From: Mansonella perstans
Lineage: Eukaryota; Nematoda; Chromadorea; Rhabditida; Onchocercidae
Direction: 5' to 3'
Length of the DNA: 64,000 nt
Assembly (NCBI GenBank): GCA_037074765.1
Contig: JBAMDO010000221.1
Coordinates: forward strand, 30,668-94,667
Shown here in pieces: positions 51,176 through 63,229 of the stretch. The notes under the pieces are model-generated. The model was not told the DNA's origin. It did not search any database and saw nothing but the letters and a program-made list of their open reading frames with translations. Every line of letters starts with the position of its first letter. Position 1 is the stretch's first letter. The position numbers were made by a program, and so were the translations under genes.

Positions 51176-54100
51176 ATCAGTCATCCAGCTCATTTTAGTC
51201 TAGTGGCTGATTGGACTATCTGTTCAGCAGGAAACTTATGTTTTTCACGACCGTCTTAATAGAATGAGTCGTTTAATTTTCTTTGAAAATTATTTTTAGG
51301 CTTTTTTTTTCCATATTCACTAAATTCACTTCCTTGTGATGATTTGACAACATTTTTGTCATTATTCGCGCAAAATTTAATTCTTCTTTGTTTTTACATG
51401 TTTTCATTTGTTTTATATTTTTTATCAATTAATTTAACTATCCATCTTTAACTTATTTCTGATCGTTTTTATGAAATCAAAATAAATAGTCATGTGGATG
51501 CGTAGTAATTTGTTAAGTTTGTTCTATTTTCCAACACCTATCATTTCCTCATTTTGATCACTTTATTCATTCATTTAAAAAAGGGGTTCTTATGAAACTT
51601 CTTATTTATTTATTTGAAGCAAGATTCAAAAGGATTATTTCATGAAATAGATAACAATTAAAAAGTATACTTCATCCCTTAGCTTCATTCATGAATTTTC
51701 GAAATAAGTAACTCTTTTACTTGAATAAATCCGGTTTGGCTTCTGAATTGAATTATCTAGGATTGTGAAGAAATGACTCATGCAGTATGCAAATCTCAAG
51801 CATAGGCGTATTTCAAATTAGAAAATGTGACGAAGTATGCTGCATGAAAATTGCCTATTTATTAAGGCTTATGGAAAGGCAAAGCTTTATTAGTACTGAT
51901 TGAATTCCCACTTGAGTTCCATATATTTATTATCTTACCTTACCTTTTCGTCTATCAAATTTCACAAATTTTCACTTTTTAAAATTCCCAGACGGTTTGA
52001 GACGCGAGAGCGTTTATTTGTTAAAAATTGACAGAATTTGCATAAATCTGACAACGAAAAATGAAAACGTTTCCACGTTCAGCACTTGGACTTTCTTATT
52101 TGGACTACTAGGAAGGAACAAGTAATTCTTAACTTCCACGGAGCGCTGAATGCAAGTATCCATTTGCGAGCTGAATGGGCTCAATGAAAGAAGTAGGATT
52201 TTGACTCGATACTGTAATCATTTGATAACTGTTAATTAATCTGCTTCGTTTTTCTTATTAATTATCACTTTTGTAACAAATGAGCTAACTTTTCATACGG
52301 GAATATGGCATTTTAAATGATATGTTCCCTATCAAAAGATGGATACCACTGCCGATTACAGTTCATTCAATCATCATTTTATGACTGGATGAAATTAAGT
52401 TTCAGGTCTTTTGATGATTCAACAGAACATGTCACATTAACGTGCACAAGCATAAGGGAAACTATAAATTGTAAATTTCTGTATCTACAATGATATTTCC
52501 AGTATTTAGAATTTTATCTGGAATTTAACCCGAGCTGATTTGCTACATGCTAGAACATGATGAAAGACAATTTCAGAAGTTTGAGAAGTCTTTGGAGATG
52601 AAATATGTTTTAATATAGTAATAAAATATTTTTTTTTTGGATGCGATTAATATAATTTCCTGATGTGATCTAAATACTGGTTTCATCGCATGTCAGCATT
52701 GAATCTAGTTTTAAATGCATCCTGACTGGACATTCAAAAATAAGTGTACCAGTTGATATAATCCGATTCTGGCTTAAGGAAAAATATAAAAATTGATTTC
52801 ATCCATGACTGTGTATACTCTTCTTTGCTCATCTTCACAGGTATATTTGTTCATCTTAATATTTCTACTCTTAGTAAAAGACAATGAAAGGAAAACTAAA
52901 AACTGTGATAGCTGCCTAGTCCACTACATCTTCAGTTTTTTGGAAACTTTAAAATAAATTTATCCGCGAGAACTTTTAATCTGTATGATTACATTTGAAG
53001 ATAGAGTGCCACAAAAAAAAAAGTTGTTAAATCTTACTAAATTAAACAACTCGTTGCTGTTTTGAAAGAAATTTCGAAAGCTGGTCGAAAATTTGAAAAT
53101 TAAATAACAATCATTTTTTGGAAATGTAAAGCTTTGTGAGAAAACAAGTCATATCGATTAGGTGTTACGATTAAATTGTATCACAAACTGAGGTGCTTGA
53201 CAGTGAATTATCATAAGCATAGTTCTCCAGTCTTGCATTTATAATATTTCCAGGAATGAACAGTCTATAAAAAATCTTGCTGCTCAGTTTGAAAGTAAAA
53301 ACTCGTTTATTTCATTTATTCTATGATAATAAACCAAAATTTACGAACTGTTTAATTTTGCTTAAAAATTTTTTTAGCTTTTTATACGGCTTGAAAATAA
53401 GTATAAGCGCACTGTTTCATCTAAACATAGTCAAAATATGGGTTTGTTGCGCGAATTATTAATGTTACGCGAAAGACGGAATTCTGAGATTTTAAATTTA
53501 TCGTAATTATTTGCCTGATCATTATACTCATTCTTTTTTCTTCTTCAGCGCTTTTTCTTAGATAACACTTGAATCATTCCATGTCTAACGCCTGTTACCG
53601 AATTCGAAAACAGAATTCGTTTACTTCGAGAATTATGAATGTAAGATGTACGTAGGTTAAATTGATTTGCAGTTCGCTCTTTCAAATTAATAATGGCTAA
53701 GTATTTCAGAACTCCAAAATTTTTAATGAGTTTCTATTTTTTATTTATGTAGCTGTGGCCGTTAAGGTGAAGTACAATACTTTCAGTGAAATTGTACTTA
53801 AATACTTCTGCAGAAAATATTTTGCTAGATGTCGTAAAATGTTCTGATTGATCATCGATGGCAAGGAGAATTTGAAGTTTTATTTCCTCACAATTGAACA
53901 CAAATCATTAAAATAGCGGTTAGAGAAATATGCTTCACTTAGTCTCAACATTGCCTTTTCACAATGTGAAGTGAAAACTTATTAGCCGGCCAGTTTGAAC
54001 AAGTAAGAATATTTAGCAAAATTCTATTAGTGCGCAAATTGCTTCTTAGAAAAATATACCATCACATCATTGAACTTCTACTAAAGAATTAAGTGAGGGA

Positions 54101-57100
54101 AACTAATTCTGGACGAACTTCAAGAAAATTTTGCAGCACAAGAAAAATTGCTTTCAAACATGTATAAAGCGTTAAAGTTGTGTCAGAGATATTTTTTTTT
54201 TTTGATTAAGGATATTATATAACTAAATGATTTATTCATTTCACGAAAATTTCACTTTCGACATGCAAAGCATACAAGGAGACACAATTGTCTGACTTTG
54301 ATTTAAACTGTTTCGTTTTCTTGCCAACCAAATAGCGATAACTCTAAGTTTGTCAAAAACAACGTTTTTTCTCAATGATTTCGTACAGAATGCCTTACTC
54401 AGAAGATATACTGTCACTAAGAAAAGAAGTATTATGACGCATCAAGAAAAGCCAAAGCTAATGAAGTGATTTACTTAAGTGACTTCGTTGATCAGAAATT
54501 CAAAATTTTTTTACTTTTTTTACCGATTTTCGCGATTCTTCATTAACGCATGCAGACACACACATGCAGACACAGTTGCTTAAAAGTTTTCGACCGAAAA
54601 AGTTTGGGGTTGCTGCTATATTACTCTGTAAGACCTTCAAATTGCAATTAAATTGCACTTGCAATCACAAAAATCGGTATGTCTGATTGAAACAGAAAGT
54701 ATTGACTCTTTGATTGCAAGGGGTTATTGGTAGCTGTATTGAAAGTTTGACATGTCATGCACACTATCTAATATATTCATTTGCAGGCTTCCCGCATACC
54801 GGAAAATCCTGCGCTTTTGGTCTGTCTCAAAAACTGCTAAATGGAAAAAATTTGTGTCTTTCTATCCCTTTTTCCTTCTCTTCTCTCTGGTCTTTACTAT
54901 ACTGTCCTCTTTTTCGATTTATAACTACGGATTACAATTTTCTTCAACCATTACAATTTTGTTACATTTCTACATAGTCATATTTCTTTTACATTTCCAG
55001 AATTTCATCCATTTCTATGCTTGTCACTTTCCACATCTGTACTTAGTCACCTAAACATGAAACTAATTAGTAGTCTTGTCATGTTCGAAATGATATATTC
55101 TATTTACAACTGTTAGTTGTTCTTTAAAAAGCAGTTGATGCATCTGATAATCAACAATCATCTTTATCATGTCAGTCTTTAGTATAGTAGAACAAAAAAA
55201 GCTGGACCGGTCAATCCATTGACCCTGTCCCTTGTATCCGTTCTTTAAATGGATATGAATGGTATTGAAAGTACTGCAAGTAATGGACTTCATCAAAGAT
55301 AAAATGAAGTAATAACGACTCACTGCATCTAAATAGATTACCACAGAAGGAAAATGAAAAGCAGTGGGAAGGTTGTTAAGCATGGAAATGTGAATGAACA
55401 TTTCTGGATGAAGCGAGTATTGGATGGTTGATGGAATCGTGTGGTGGCAGTAGTGGGAATTTTGTGGTGGCAATAGTAATTGTGGTTTCAACTGAAGAAG
55501 CGCTTTCGTCCCATTCTTCAACTTTTATTATCTTTCTCTCTATGCTATCTGTCATTCCATTTTACTTTATTTCATTTTCCTCGTCTTTCATATTCTCTTC
55601 GCTATTTTAACATTCAGTGGGAAATGTAAGGTTCTAAAAATTTCATATCGTTGAAAATAGAAATGAGTGTAAAAGAACAGAATTATTAATATTATTTAGT
55701 AAATAGTTTAAATTTGTTGAATTATTTTAAACATTGTTGAGAAGTTTTATTATGAATTACATGACAACATTTCATCTTGTCGCATATATTTGCACATATT
55801 CTGGCAATTAAATGTTAATATCATACCCAAATAATTAGTGCGAATATCTATCAATAAAGATGAATAGACTACGGGATATTCTATCGCACTACGATGTTTT
55901 AGAGCTGTAAAAGTTTTTGCTTTTTTTTTTTAAGTTTTTATTTCTTATTCCTGCTCACAATCATAGCGGTTGGTAGAGCACTCTGTAAAGGAGCCATGGA
56001 ATCAAAAAATTTGTAAATCACATTAATGTTAAAAATTTCCTTTATCGATGCTGTATTGCATTGCAGTTCAACGTAATTATTGCAGCGTTAATTAGTACAT
56101 AAAGAGATTACCGCTAAAAAGCTAGACAGGGCAATATTAAACAAATCAATAACACTATTCAAACAAGGGTTGCACTGTTATTAATTGGATTTTACAAATT
56201 TATTCGCTTGAGATTGATATTATCTGCTTCATTTCTCTTTTATTCTCACTCATATCTGGGATTCTATATAAAAGTTCTGTATAAAAGCACTGGTTCAACA
56301 CGATGAATCGATGATGGTGTATTAATTTGACTTTATATTTCAGCTGACTACTTTTAGTCTTCAGTTCACCTCTTTTTAATAAAACTAAGTTGGACTCTTC
56401 CATTCAATCTTTTTCTTTTTTCTAAGATCGTTTCTTCCATGATCAGTTTTATCCTAAACTGGAAAATTTCTCATCAAAGAGTGTCAAAAGATCAATAACC
56501 GTTTTCGGAATCTTCATTTTCCAATGATCTTTTTTGATTCTCTGCAACGTTAATTTGCAGCAAAAACGGCTTCTAAGATTATCATAAATTTTGCTCTTAT
56601 AATTGGTTCTTAATTTGACGAAACACATGAGAGAGAAGAGCAGCTGTTCCCTAATTGTTTCACCAAAGATTACCTAATTTCTGCTCTTTCACTGTTATTC
56701 TATTGTGAATTATATTATTTCATCTGAAATTTTGAAATGCTCAGTGGCATAACAAATTAGAAATGTGCGCATTATAAATTTAATCAAGCAGTCTTTATCT
56801 CGTTATATTTTGAGGACTAAAATGAACAACTAAAAAAGCCTATGACATCTGAGCAAAGTGATGTTCAAACATTAGATGGCTTGAGAGTACTTCATCGGAA
56901 GAAGGCTAGTGATCTAATTGAATGGATACTTCGTTTCCTCTTTCTCTTACTCCTTCCCCCAATCTCCGTTCTTTCATTAGGGAATCGTCACAATATAATC
57001 CCGTAAGCACAAGCCTATTGCATTTAACAATATTAAATTCATCGCTCCACTTGTCTCATTTTGAGAAAATAGGCCACCAGTGATGAATGAAAGGATAAGG

Positions 57101-57752
57101 ATATTCTCTAATAAGAGTTCAGTACTGTCAACAGTAAGTCATTGAATATGGTTTCAAAATCAACGTAATTTTTGCGAAGACACGAAACGTTTTTCGTAGT
57201 TCAAAAAAGAGGTGCAGTGGTATTTTTTACATCATCTACTTCCGCCAATTCTTGAATTGTAATAAAGGGCATTGAAGTTGAACGAATTACATTTCACAAT
57301 TCTCGAACTGTGAATTTATTCCATGCTGTCTTGATATATCATTATACTTAGAAACCATTAAGGATTGAATTATCATCCATCATTACATTCTACTCGAAAC
57401 ATTACACCTGCTTTGTACAAATGGCTAATAGAATTTTTTGGTCCAAAATTCAAAGCTTTATTTTATAAAATGGAGAAAACTTTAATTATAGCATTCTTTT
57501 AAATTTGACTGCCATTCGTTAATAACAAGAGTTGTTGTTCCCATGGAGAAAACATTTTTAAAAAACATATTTATTATTCTCTCAACAAGTCAAATATTTT
57601 TAAACATTGTTCTGAAAGACTGAAATGTCGAGAAGTTACATACTTCCTTAAGAATTCAGTGTATGCTTTACAGGCTGAATCAAGGTCGAATCACTGTTAG
57701 TATAAAGGTAGTAATTGCTTTCACTAGAAATTTATAATTAGTCATAATTCAG

Positions 57753-60556
57753 GATTTGGTCTGATGCAACGCCTCAGTTCGTGGTTCGAACAGTTACCTT
57801 TGCGACGTCGTGGATCTTCTCGACGACCAGAGAGCTGTGATTCTTGGTCACAACCACACAAAAGGCAATCCAAATCAGCAGCATCGCGACTTCATTACAA
57901 TGTCAATCCCATGCGGACTCATAGTTATCGAGACCGTTCTGTTCATATCCCATCGCAATCTCTGGTCACTAATGATCAGTTGCATGGTTGGTACCATTTT
58001 GTATTAATGAATGAATATGGAAATTTACAAAGTTCTCCATTTTAAAGCAGAATTGTGAAAAAAAGTTTTGAAATATTGACTGTAGACTGTTTAGCTATAG
58101 CTTATAATCCTCATTTATCTGTATATTGTGACCATCAAATATCACTATTCCACTCTGTAGAACTCAGCTAGTGTGCTTGTTGAGCTACGACTTGGACTAG
58201 CCGATGGTTTATTATGGCTCGTTAAATCACTTCCAGTTGTTAGGAAAAGAGTTAAATTAGCAGAAGCTATGCGCAGTATGTATGTTGCCATTTACTGAGC
58301 TACTTCATTTCACTTTTTTCCCATTACAGCAATAATGCCGTCTTCTTGGAACAGGCAAGAAACGGAAACTCATTTATGTCAACACAGTTCTAAACTTGCG
58401 ACACCACTTTTGCAGTCATTTTCCACACCAACTAACTATAGACGAAAGGTATATTTTCGTAGTCTTTATAGATTAGGTCCTATTTATAAGCAAATTCTAT
58501 TAATTTCCTAATCAAATTTAATCATATTTATACTGAATTTATAAACACACTAGAATGGTAAATAAATAAAACTAGAGTAAATCGAACTGATCTGGTTTAA
58601 TCTGATTCAATTTCAAGTAATTTGAATTAGGGTGATTTTGCTGACAATTCGCTTGCTGTTATTATCTTACCTTACTTTTCACGCATCTGTTTGTCTTCTC
58701 AGATTTTTTAAAACAATTTTTCAGAATATACGTACAAATCCATGGATTTCATGCACCCGCCCATTGATTCAGAACACTGTTTATTCGGGACCAAAGTCCG
58801 CTAACAAACTGTCCATAGACCGCATTGCATCGTTCCGTATCAACAGTCTGGATGAAAGCATTTACAGTTCGGGTTATGGCAGCCAAGATAGCAGGTGAAG
58901 AACATTTCGTTTTTCAAAGAGCTAATTCTAAATTTCTTCAAGCAAGGATACATTTATAGAAATGTCCCAAGGTTCGAATGTGATTCACTTCGCAACTTCA
59001 TCAGTGAAGTCAAAATGACTTTTCATCTTTTCGTCAAAAATTCTAAAAACAAACAAAATAAGATTTTCGTTCCTATTCGAAATAGCGGATGTGGAGAAGA
59101 AAATAATTTCCTTCATTTTCCAAGTTTTTAATTCTTTTAATTGTAAGCCAATAGTTTATTCATTTGGTTATTCAGTCCGGAATCGTCAGTGCATTCCCCA
59201 GATTGGCAACCATCAGTCACAACTGCAAGGCGCGGTCGATCAGAAGATAAAGCAGTAGAATGCAATTCAATTGATGTTGATGAAGCTTTAGGGCTAGATT
59301 TGGAAAGCAAATCGGAAATGGAGGATCTAAAAACAATCGATGCTGGAGACCAATTCCGCAAAGATGATGAGCACGTATATTATGAGCTAGAGGTCTATTC
59401 TTACGCTCTTACAGAAATATTTTTTTTCCGTCGATTAATTGATAATTAACAGGAATTCTACTAGTTACAATGGAATCTCACTTGATTATTTGATCTCATA
59501 ATGCTATTTAGTACAGAGATTTTCGCAATATTTTTGCAAAGTAACACAACACGGTCATTATCTCCCAGAGACGTGATAATGAAATTTAGTAAACTTGTAT
59601 CTTATCTAAGATTGGTTGAATTTTGTATGTTGTACTGGAAGACGATGTTGTATTTTGTTATTTTGAGCACGAAGAAATTAAAATCTTAGTTAAAGTACAG
59701 ATGGTAATGCCAAAAACTGCGTGAAATAATTTAGAGTTTTGAGTTGAAGGCCTTCAGTGAACTCTCATTGCTATTGGGCGAGCGGACATATTCGTCGAAT
59801 TCGGAAATTGCTAGCTCAACAGATGGATCGCTGGACTCCTCTCGATGCTTATCACCAATTTATGCCCAACCAAATTATGACCATTATAGCCCACATTATT
59901 GTCCCTATCAGTGCGAAAAATGCGAGGAAGGCCTAGTAACTGAATATCCGAATGTGGCATCCAGCTTTACTTATATTCCTTGTATTAGCTGTAGGCCGCC
60001 ACCCGAGTTTCACCCTCCTCCTCCGCCACCACTACCGCAACCTCTACAAACAAACGATCCGAAGCAAGCCGAGCTAGATTTCCTGACTGAATTGGATGCG
60101 CAGATTGCTGAATTGCAGGTAATCAGGTGTATGTTTCAGCTTGAAGACCTGCAGTGAGGCTTTCATTATCCTCTAACATTTGGCCATGTTATGCAGAAAT
60201 ATTTAAAATTCACTAAAAAAAAATACTGGAAAAAAAAGTTAAATTAGCTAAATTTCCTAACATTTGCAGAATTTGTCTGATGCAATCAATAAGCAACTCA
60301 GAGCAAAATTTAATTGGTAGTAGAACAAAAGCTTGACTGTTTGGTGACTAGCAACGTGGAAGGGCAGCTGTTTGTGAACCAAGGATAAAACGAAATGATT
60401 TTATTTCAGATGAAAAGTGTCAAAGTACGTCAACTTGTAGATGAGGCTCGTGAGCGCCGTGATGCACACGTTCGTAGCGCTCAGTTATATCACGATTTAG
60501 CCGAGTTGAGACGAATGAAATGGGTGTTGCATAATCACTTCGAATTAGTGCTCTGA
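57753..60556 (+). CDS. Unidentified Ser/Pro-rich protein with C-terminal coiled coil (5' part not found)
   Basis: Seven in-phase exons, 57753-57986, 58168-58275, 58330-58448, 58725-58894, 59176-59392, about 59744-60118 and 60410-60556, encode about 455 residues. In order they hold a basic segment (WFEQLPLRRRGSSRRPE), an amphipathic helix (VELRLGLADGLLWLVKSLPV), a Ser-rich patch (LDESIYSSGYGSQDSSPESS), and an acidic stretch (VDEALGLDLESKSEMEDL). A Tyr/Cys patch with paired cysteines follows (CPYQCEKCEEG, CISCRPPPEF), then a polyproline run (PPPPPPLPQP) and a predicted coiled coil from ELDFLTELDAQIAELQ to HFELVL. This looks like a cytoplasmic scaffold with phosphorylation and SH3 or EVH1-type proline sites, an inference from composition. 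I do not recognise the family. The first visible exon starts in phase 1, so more coding sequence lies upstream. An alternative last exon may exist at 60270-60320. Confidence 0.85.
60270..60320 (+). CDS. Possible alternative last exon of the Ser/Pro-rich gene
   Basis: An acceptor CATTTGCAG precedes an in-phase open stretch NLSDAINKQLRAKFNW ending in TAG. It joins the preceding exon (ends ...IAELQ, phase 0) as neatly as the exon at 60410 does. It would extend the coiled coil by about four turns and then stop. Confidence 0.35.
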   Translation, partial: NLSDAINKQLRAKFNW

Positions 60557-61962
60557 ATAGACAGATCAGTAAAACTCAGTTTTCACTTTTTTGCCATCTT
60601 TCATAGTCTTTCAGCTCGACATATGTATGTATGACTTGGTCTGAGTGTGGTTACCACTTCCAGCGCAAGTGCTTCCCTGATATCATGGTCTTGTACAGGT
60701 AGAAGTCTTGAAGCTGAGTTCATGTGATGAGCACAGTATTTAGTAAAATTCCCTTAAACATTTCTAATATTTCTAAGATATCTTGAATTTCAACTGTTAT
60801 CCCCGATCTTTATTTTTATCATTCATTTCTCAGGCTTAACGAACGAATGGATTTTTTTTTAGACGCTTGAATATTTTCATTCTTATGAGTTATCATAGTA
60901 TAATTATGTACCTCGATTTCCAACCGTTCGAATTTGTACATGCTATTGGAGCATTTCCTGTGTACAATTTCAAGCTGATTCTTGCATTTGTAAATAACAC
61001 TTTAATTGTAATTAACATAAATCCTATCATTTCTAGGGCTTTTCAAGGAAACTGTTCAATTTTTCTTTTTTTTTTTTTTTTACTGAGCTTCTTGTCGATG
61101 TTGTACGGTTCTGTTTAACTTATTTCTGTTTTATTTCCCTTCTTGTTTAAAATTTTCAAAAGTTCAAGACCTGTTATCGAGATGTAACGTGAAACCACTG
61201 AACATGAAACAGAATTCTCAGTAAAACAAAACAATTCACAAAGTGGACAGTTTTGATCGTTTGACAGTTGGTGTCTTAATGAAAATTCCCACTGTATTCG
61301 AAATTCAAACAACAAAATATCCAATTGGTTTCCCATGAATTATTGCTTAGGTGGTGTTAGTATTCGAGCGTAATCTTTTAAAAAAGATTCAGTTTCGGGG
61401 ACTTTCGAAATAGTACGAAATTAAGTTGAAACAACAGTATAGAGTAGGAGAAAAAAAGTGAATTAAGAAAAGCAGTGCAAAATATGTTAAGATAGGATTG
61501 ATTCTCCATGTTAATTTCTGATAAAAATTTATAATTCTTCGTGCAACAGAAATATTTTCACTATATAAAGCATGCTAAAAAACATGTCAAACATATAGTA
61601 GTACTTTCGTTGAAGATATCATTGTAATCAAAGTTGACAGTTGACAAATTCACTGATAAATTGGTTATTGCTTTTGCATTTATAATACATCCTTACAGAA
61701 TTGATATCCTTTTTGTTTAAATCTAATTTTCGATCTAGCACGAAGAAAAATAATGATTGACACTAGAAATACTGACTGAGAACAAGTCGAATTGGAAAGC
61801 TGTCAGTCGTCAGAAAAATAAATTTATTTAACTTGTAATATTGCACTTATTACTATTACTGATAAGAAGAAAAGAGCATAAGCATGCAATAAATGATAAA
61901 CAGTAGCGTAATTTGATCATAACTGAGCATTGGAGCCCCGAATCGTCATTAAGCAGAAAAAC

Positions 61963-61990
<28 letters not shown>
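61963..61990. repeat. Poly-A tract of about 28 bases
   Basis: A pure A run, simple sequence. No retroposed gene body or flanking duplication is visible next to it. Confidence 0.9.
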
Positions 61991-61993
<3 letters not shown>

Positions 61994-62542
61994 AAAATGA
62001 GAATTCCATGAAAGGGAGAATAACATAATACACTACATGGAAGCATCATTCTCAGACAAAGGAATTTAAAATTTAGAAGACACAATTTAGAGAATTGATA
62101 AACGACCTCTAGCTCTGTATGATGAATGAATCCTTTATTCGAAAATATTCTTGACAATATTCGAATTAAAACAATATTCAATACTGCAAATTTCTTTTTT
62201 TGAAACATTTCGATTACTTTTTTTTTTTTTTGCTACAAATTATTTCGCATTTTGCGACAAGCAAAATTCTTTCTTGTTCTTGTCGAGAATCAAAATCTCA
62301 TATTATCGATTCTTCACACAACCAATGCAAGAAATACTACAGCCAACAAAATCTGTTATCACAAATAGTTTTGCAAAGGGTATTTCCAACGCTATACACG
62401 ACGTTATCATGCTTCATTTATGGAAAAGTTATAAAGCTCATCTTGCGTCATATTTTTTTTGCACAGCGCAGTATTTTAGAATTGAACTGTATTTAGTTGG
62501 GCACAACATAGAAGTGCTAATATAACAAAGATTACCAATACA

Positions 62543-62734
62543 TAAATGTAAAGATAGAAAAAGGTCAGATGATACTGGTGATAAGTTAGGTGACAATAAT
62601 TCCATTTAAGGTAGTATAATGTTGATATTAATTTTTTGCAATATAATAAAACTAAATGTAAAGATTAGGCTTGAAAAGGCTAATACTGGTGATAAGTTAG
62701 GTGACAAATCAATTATTCCATTTAAGTTAGGTGT
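62543..62734. repeat. Direct duplication, unit about 110 bp
   Basis: Both copies contain AAATGTAAAGAT, then ATACTGGTGATAAGTTAGG and TGACAA, then ATTCCATTTAAG. They start near 62544 and 62654 and differ by small indels. The repeat lies about 0.5 kb upstream of the hnRNP-like start codon. Confidence 0.75.
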
Positions 62735-63195
62735 ATATAATCACATTTTCCCTTTTTTAAATAAATAACATGAGTTCTGTTTACATTGAATTTCGAATGT
62801 TTTTAATTTGATATGCAATGAAGAAATGTGTAAACCGTTAAATGACCATAGTAACAGAATTGAAATTCACCTTAAAATTATGATTTATATTATCTCTAGA
62901 ACTTCAATGGTCATCAGATTGCAAAATTATGCTTTCGCGCTGTACAATTACCACAGACTCTTGAAGGGATTGCACCACTAAGGTTATCATGAAAGACAAA
63001 TTTTCCTCTAATAGCCAGAGATATTGATTGTCATCTACGGGTCCTTGTTTTGTTGTTATTATCCTTCTGTTAGCTATAATAAATTTTCCAATTAATTCAA
63101 CTATAGATGGAATTTTCACGTCATATTGATTCTTGTATACATTCCATTTTTAGTACTTCTACGTACGTCAAATTTATATACGCTATTTGTGTCAG

Positions 63196-63208
63196 TGATT
63201 TCTTTCAG
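63196..63208 (+). promoter_or_regulatory. Putative spliced-leader or 5' UTR acceptor of the hnRNP-like gene
   Basis: GTGATTTCTTTCAG ends at 63208, 21 bases before the first ATG. It is a textbook nematode 3' splice site. With no coding exon seen upstream it is a likely trans-splice acceptor, though a 5' UTR intron is possible. Confidence 0.45.
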
Positions 63209-63229
63209 TTGATATTTTGTTAAATTCAA

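Larger units (their letters stand above)
38085..57752. other. 19.7 kb without a confident gene, between divergently oriented genes
   Basis: The TSP1 gene leaves to the left and the Ser/Pro-rich gene to the right. Neither first exon was found, so long first introns and promoters should lie here. Noted inside are a perfect hairpin (39982-40022), an (AC)n tract (43376-43421), a second hairpin (46208-46248), a short tandem duplication (50020-50078) and a charged repetitive reading frame (50760-51175). Longer but noise-like frames occur at 45472-45888 (+) and 55063-55521 (-). The rest is AT-rich with homopolymers. Confidence 0.5.
60557..63195. other. Intergenic between Ser/Pro-rich and hnRNP-like genes
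   Basis: The stretch contains the 3' UTR of the upstream gene, poly-T (about 61067-61081) and poly-A (61963-61990) runs, and a direct duplication at 62543-62734. Open frames are short and overlap on both strands. I see no gene. Confidence 0.6.

Noticed and set aside
55063..55521. 152-codon minus-strand open frame
   Set aside because: His/Ile/Leu-rich with no recognisable domain or signal peptide; the opposite strand is also partly open, so it is probably a composition effect.
55960..56010. tRNA-like A-box (TAGCGGTTGGTAGAGC)
   Set aside because: No matching acceptor stem and no B-box (GGTTCGAATCC-like) at the right distance.
61900..62000. Poly-A run as the tail of a retroposed gene or SINE
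   Set aside because: No gene body or RNA-derived sequence precedes it and no target duplication is visible.
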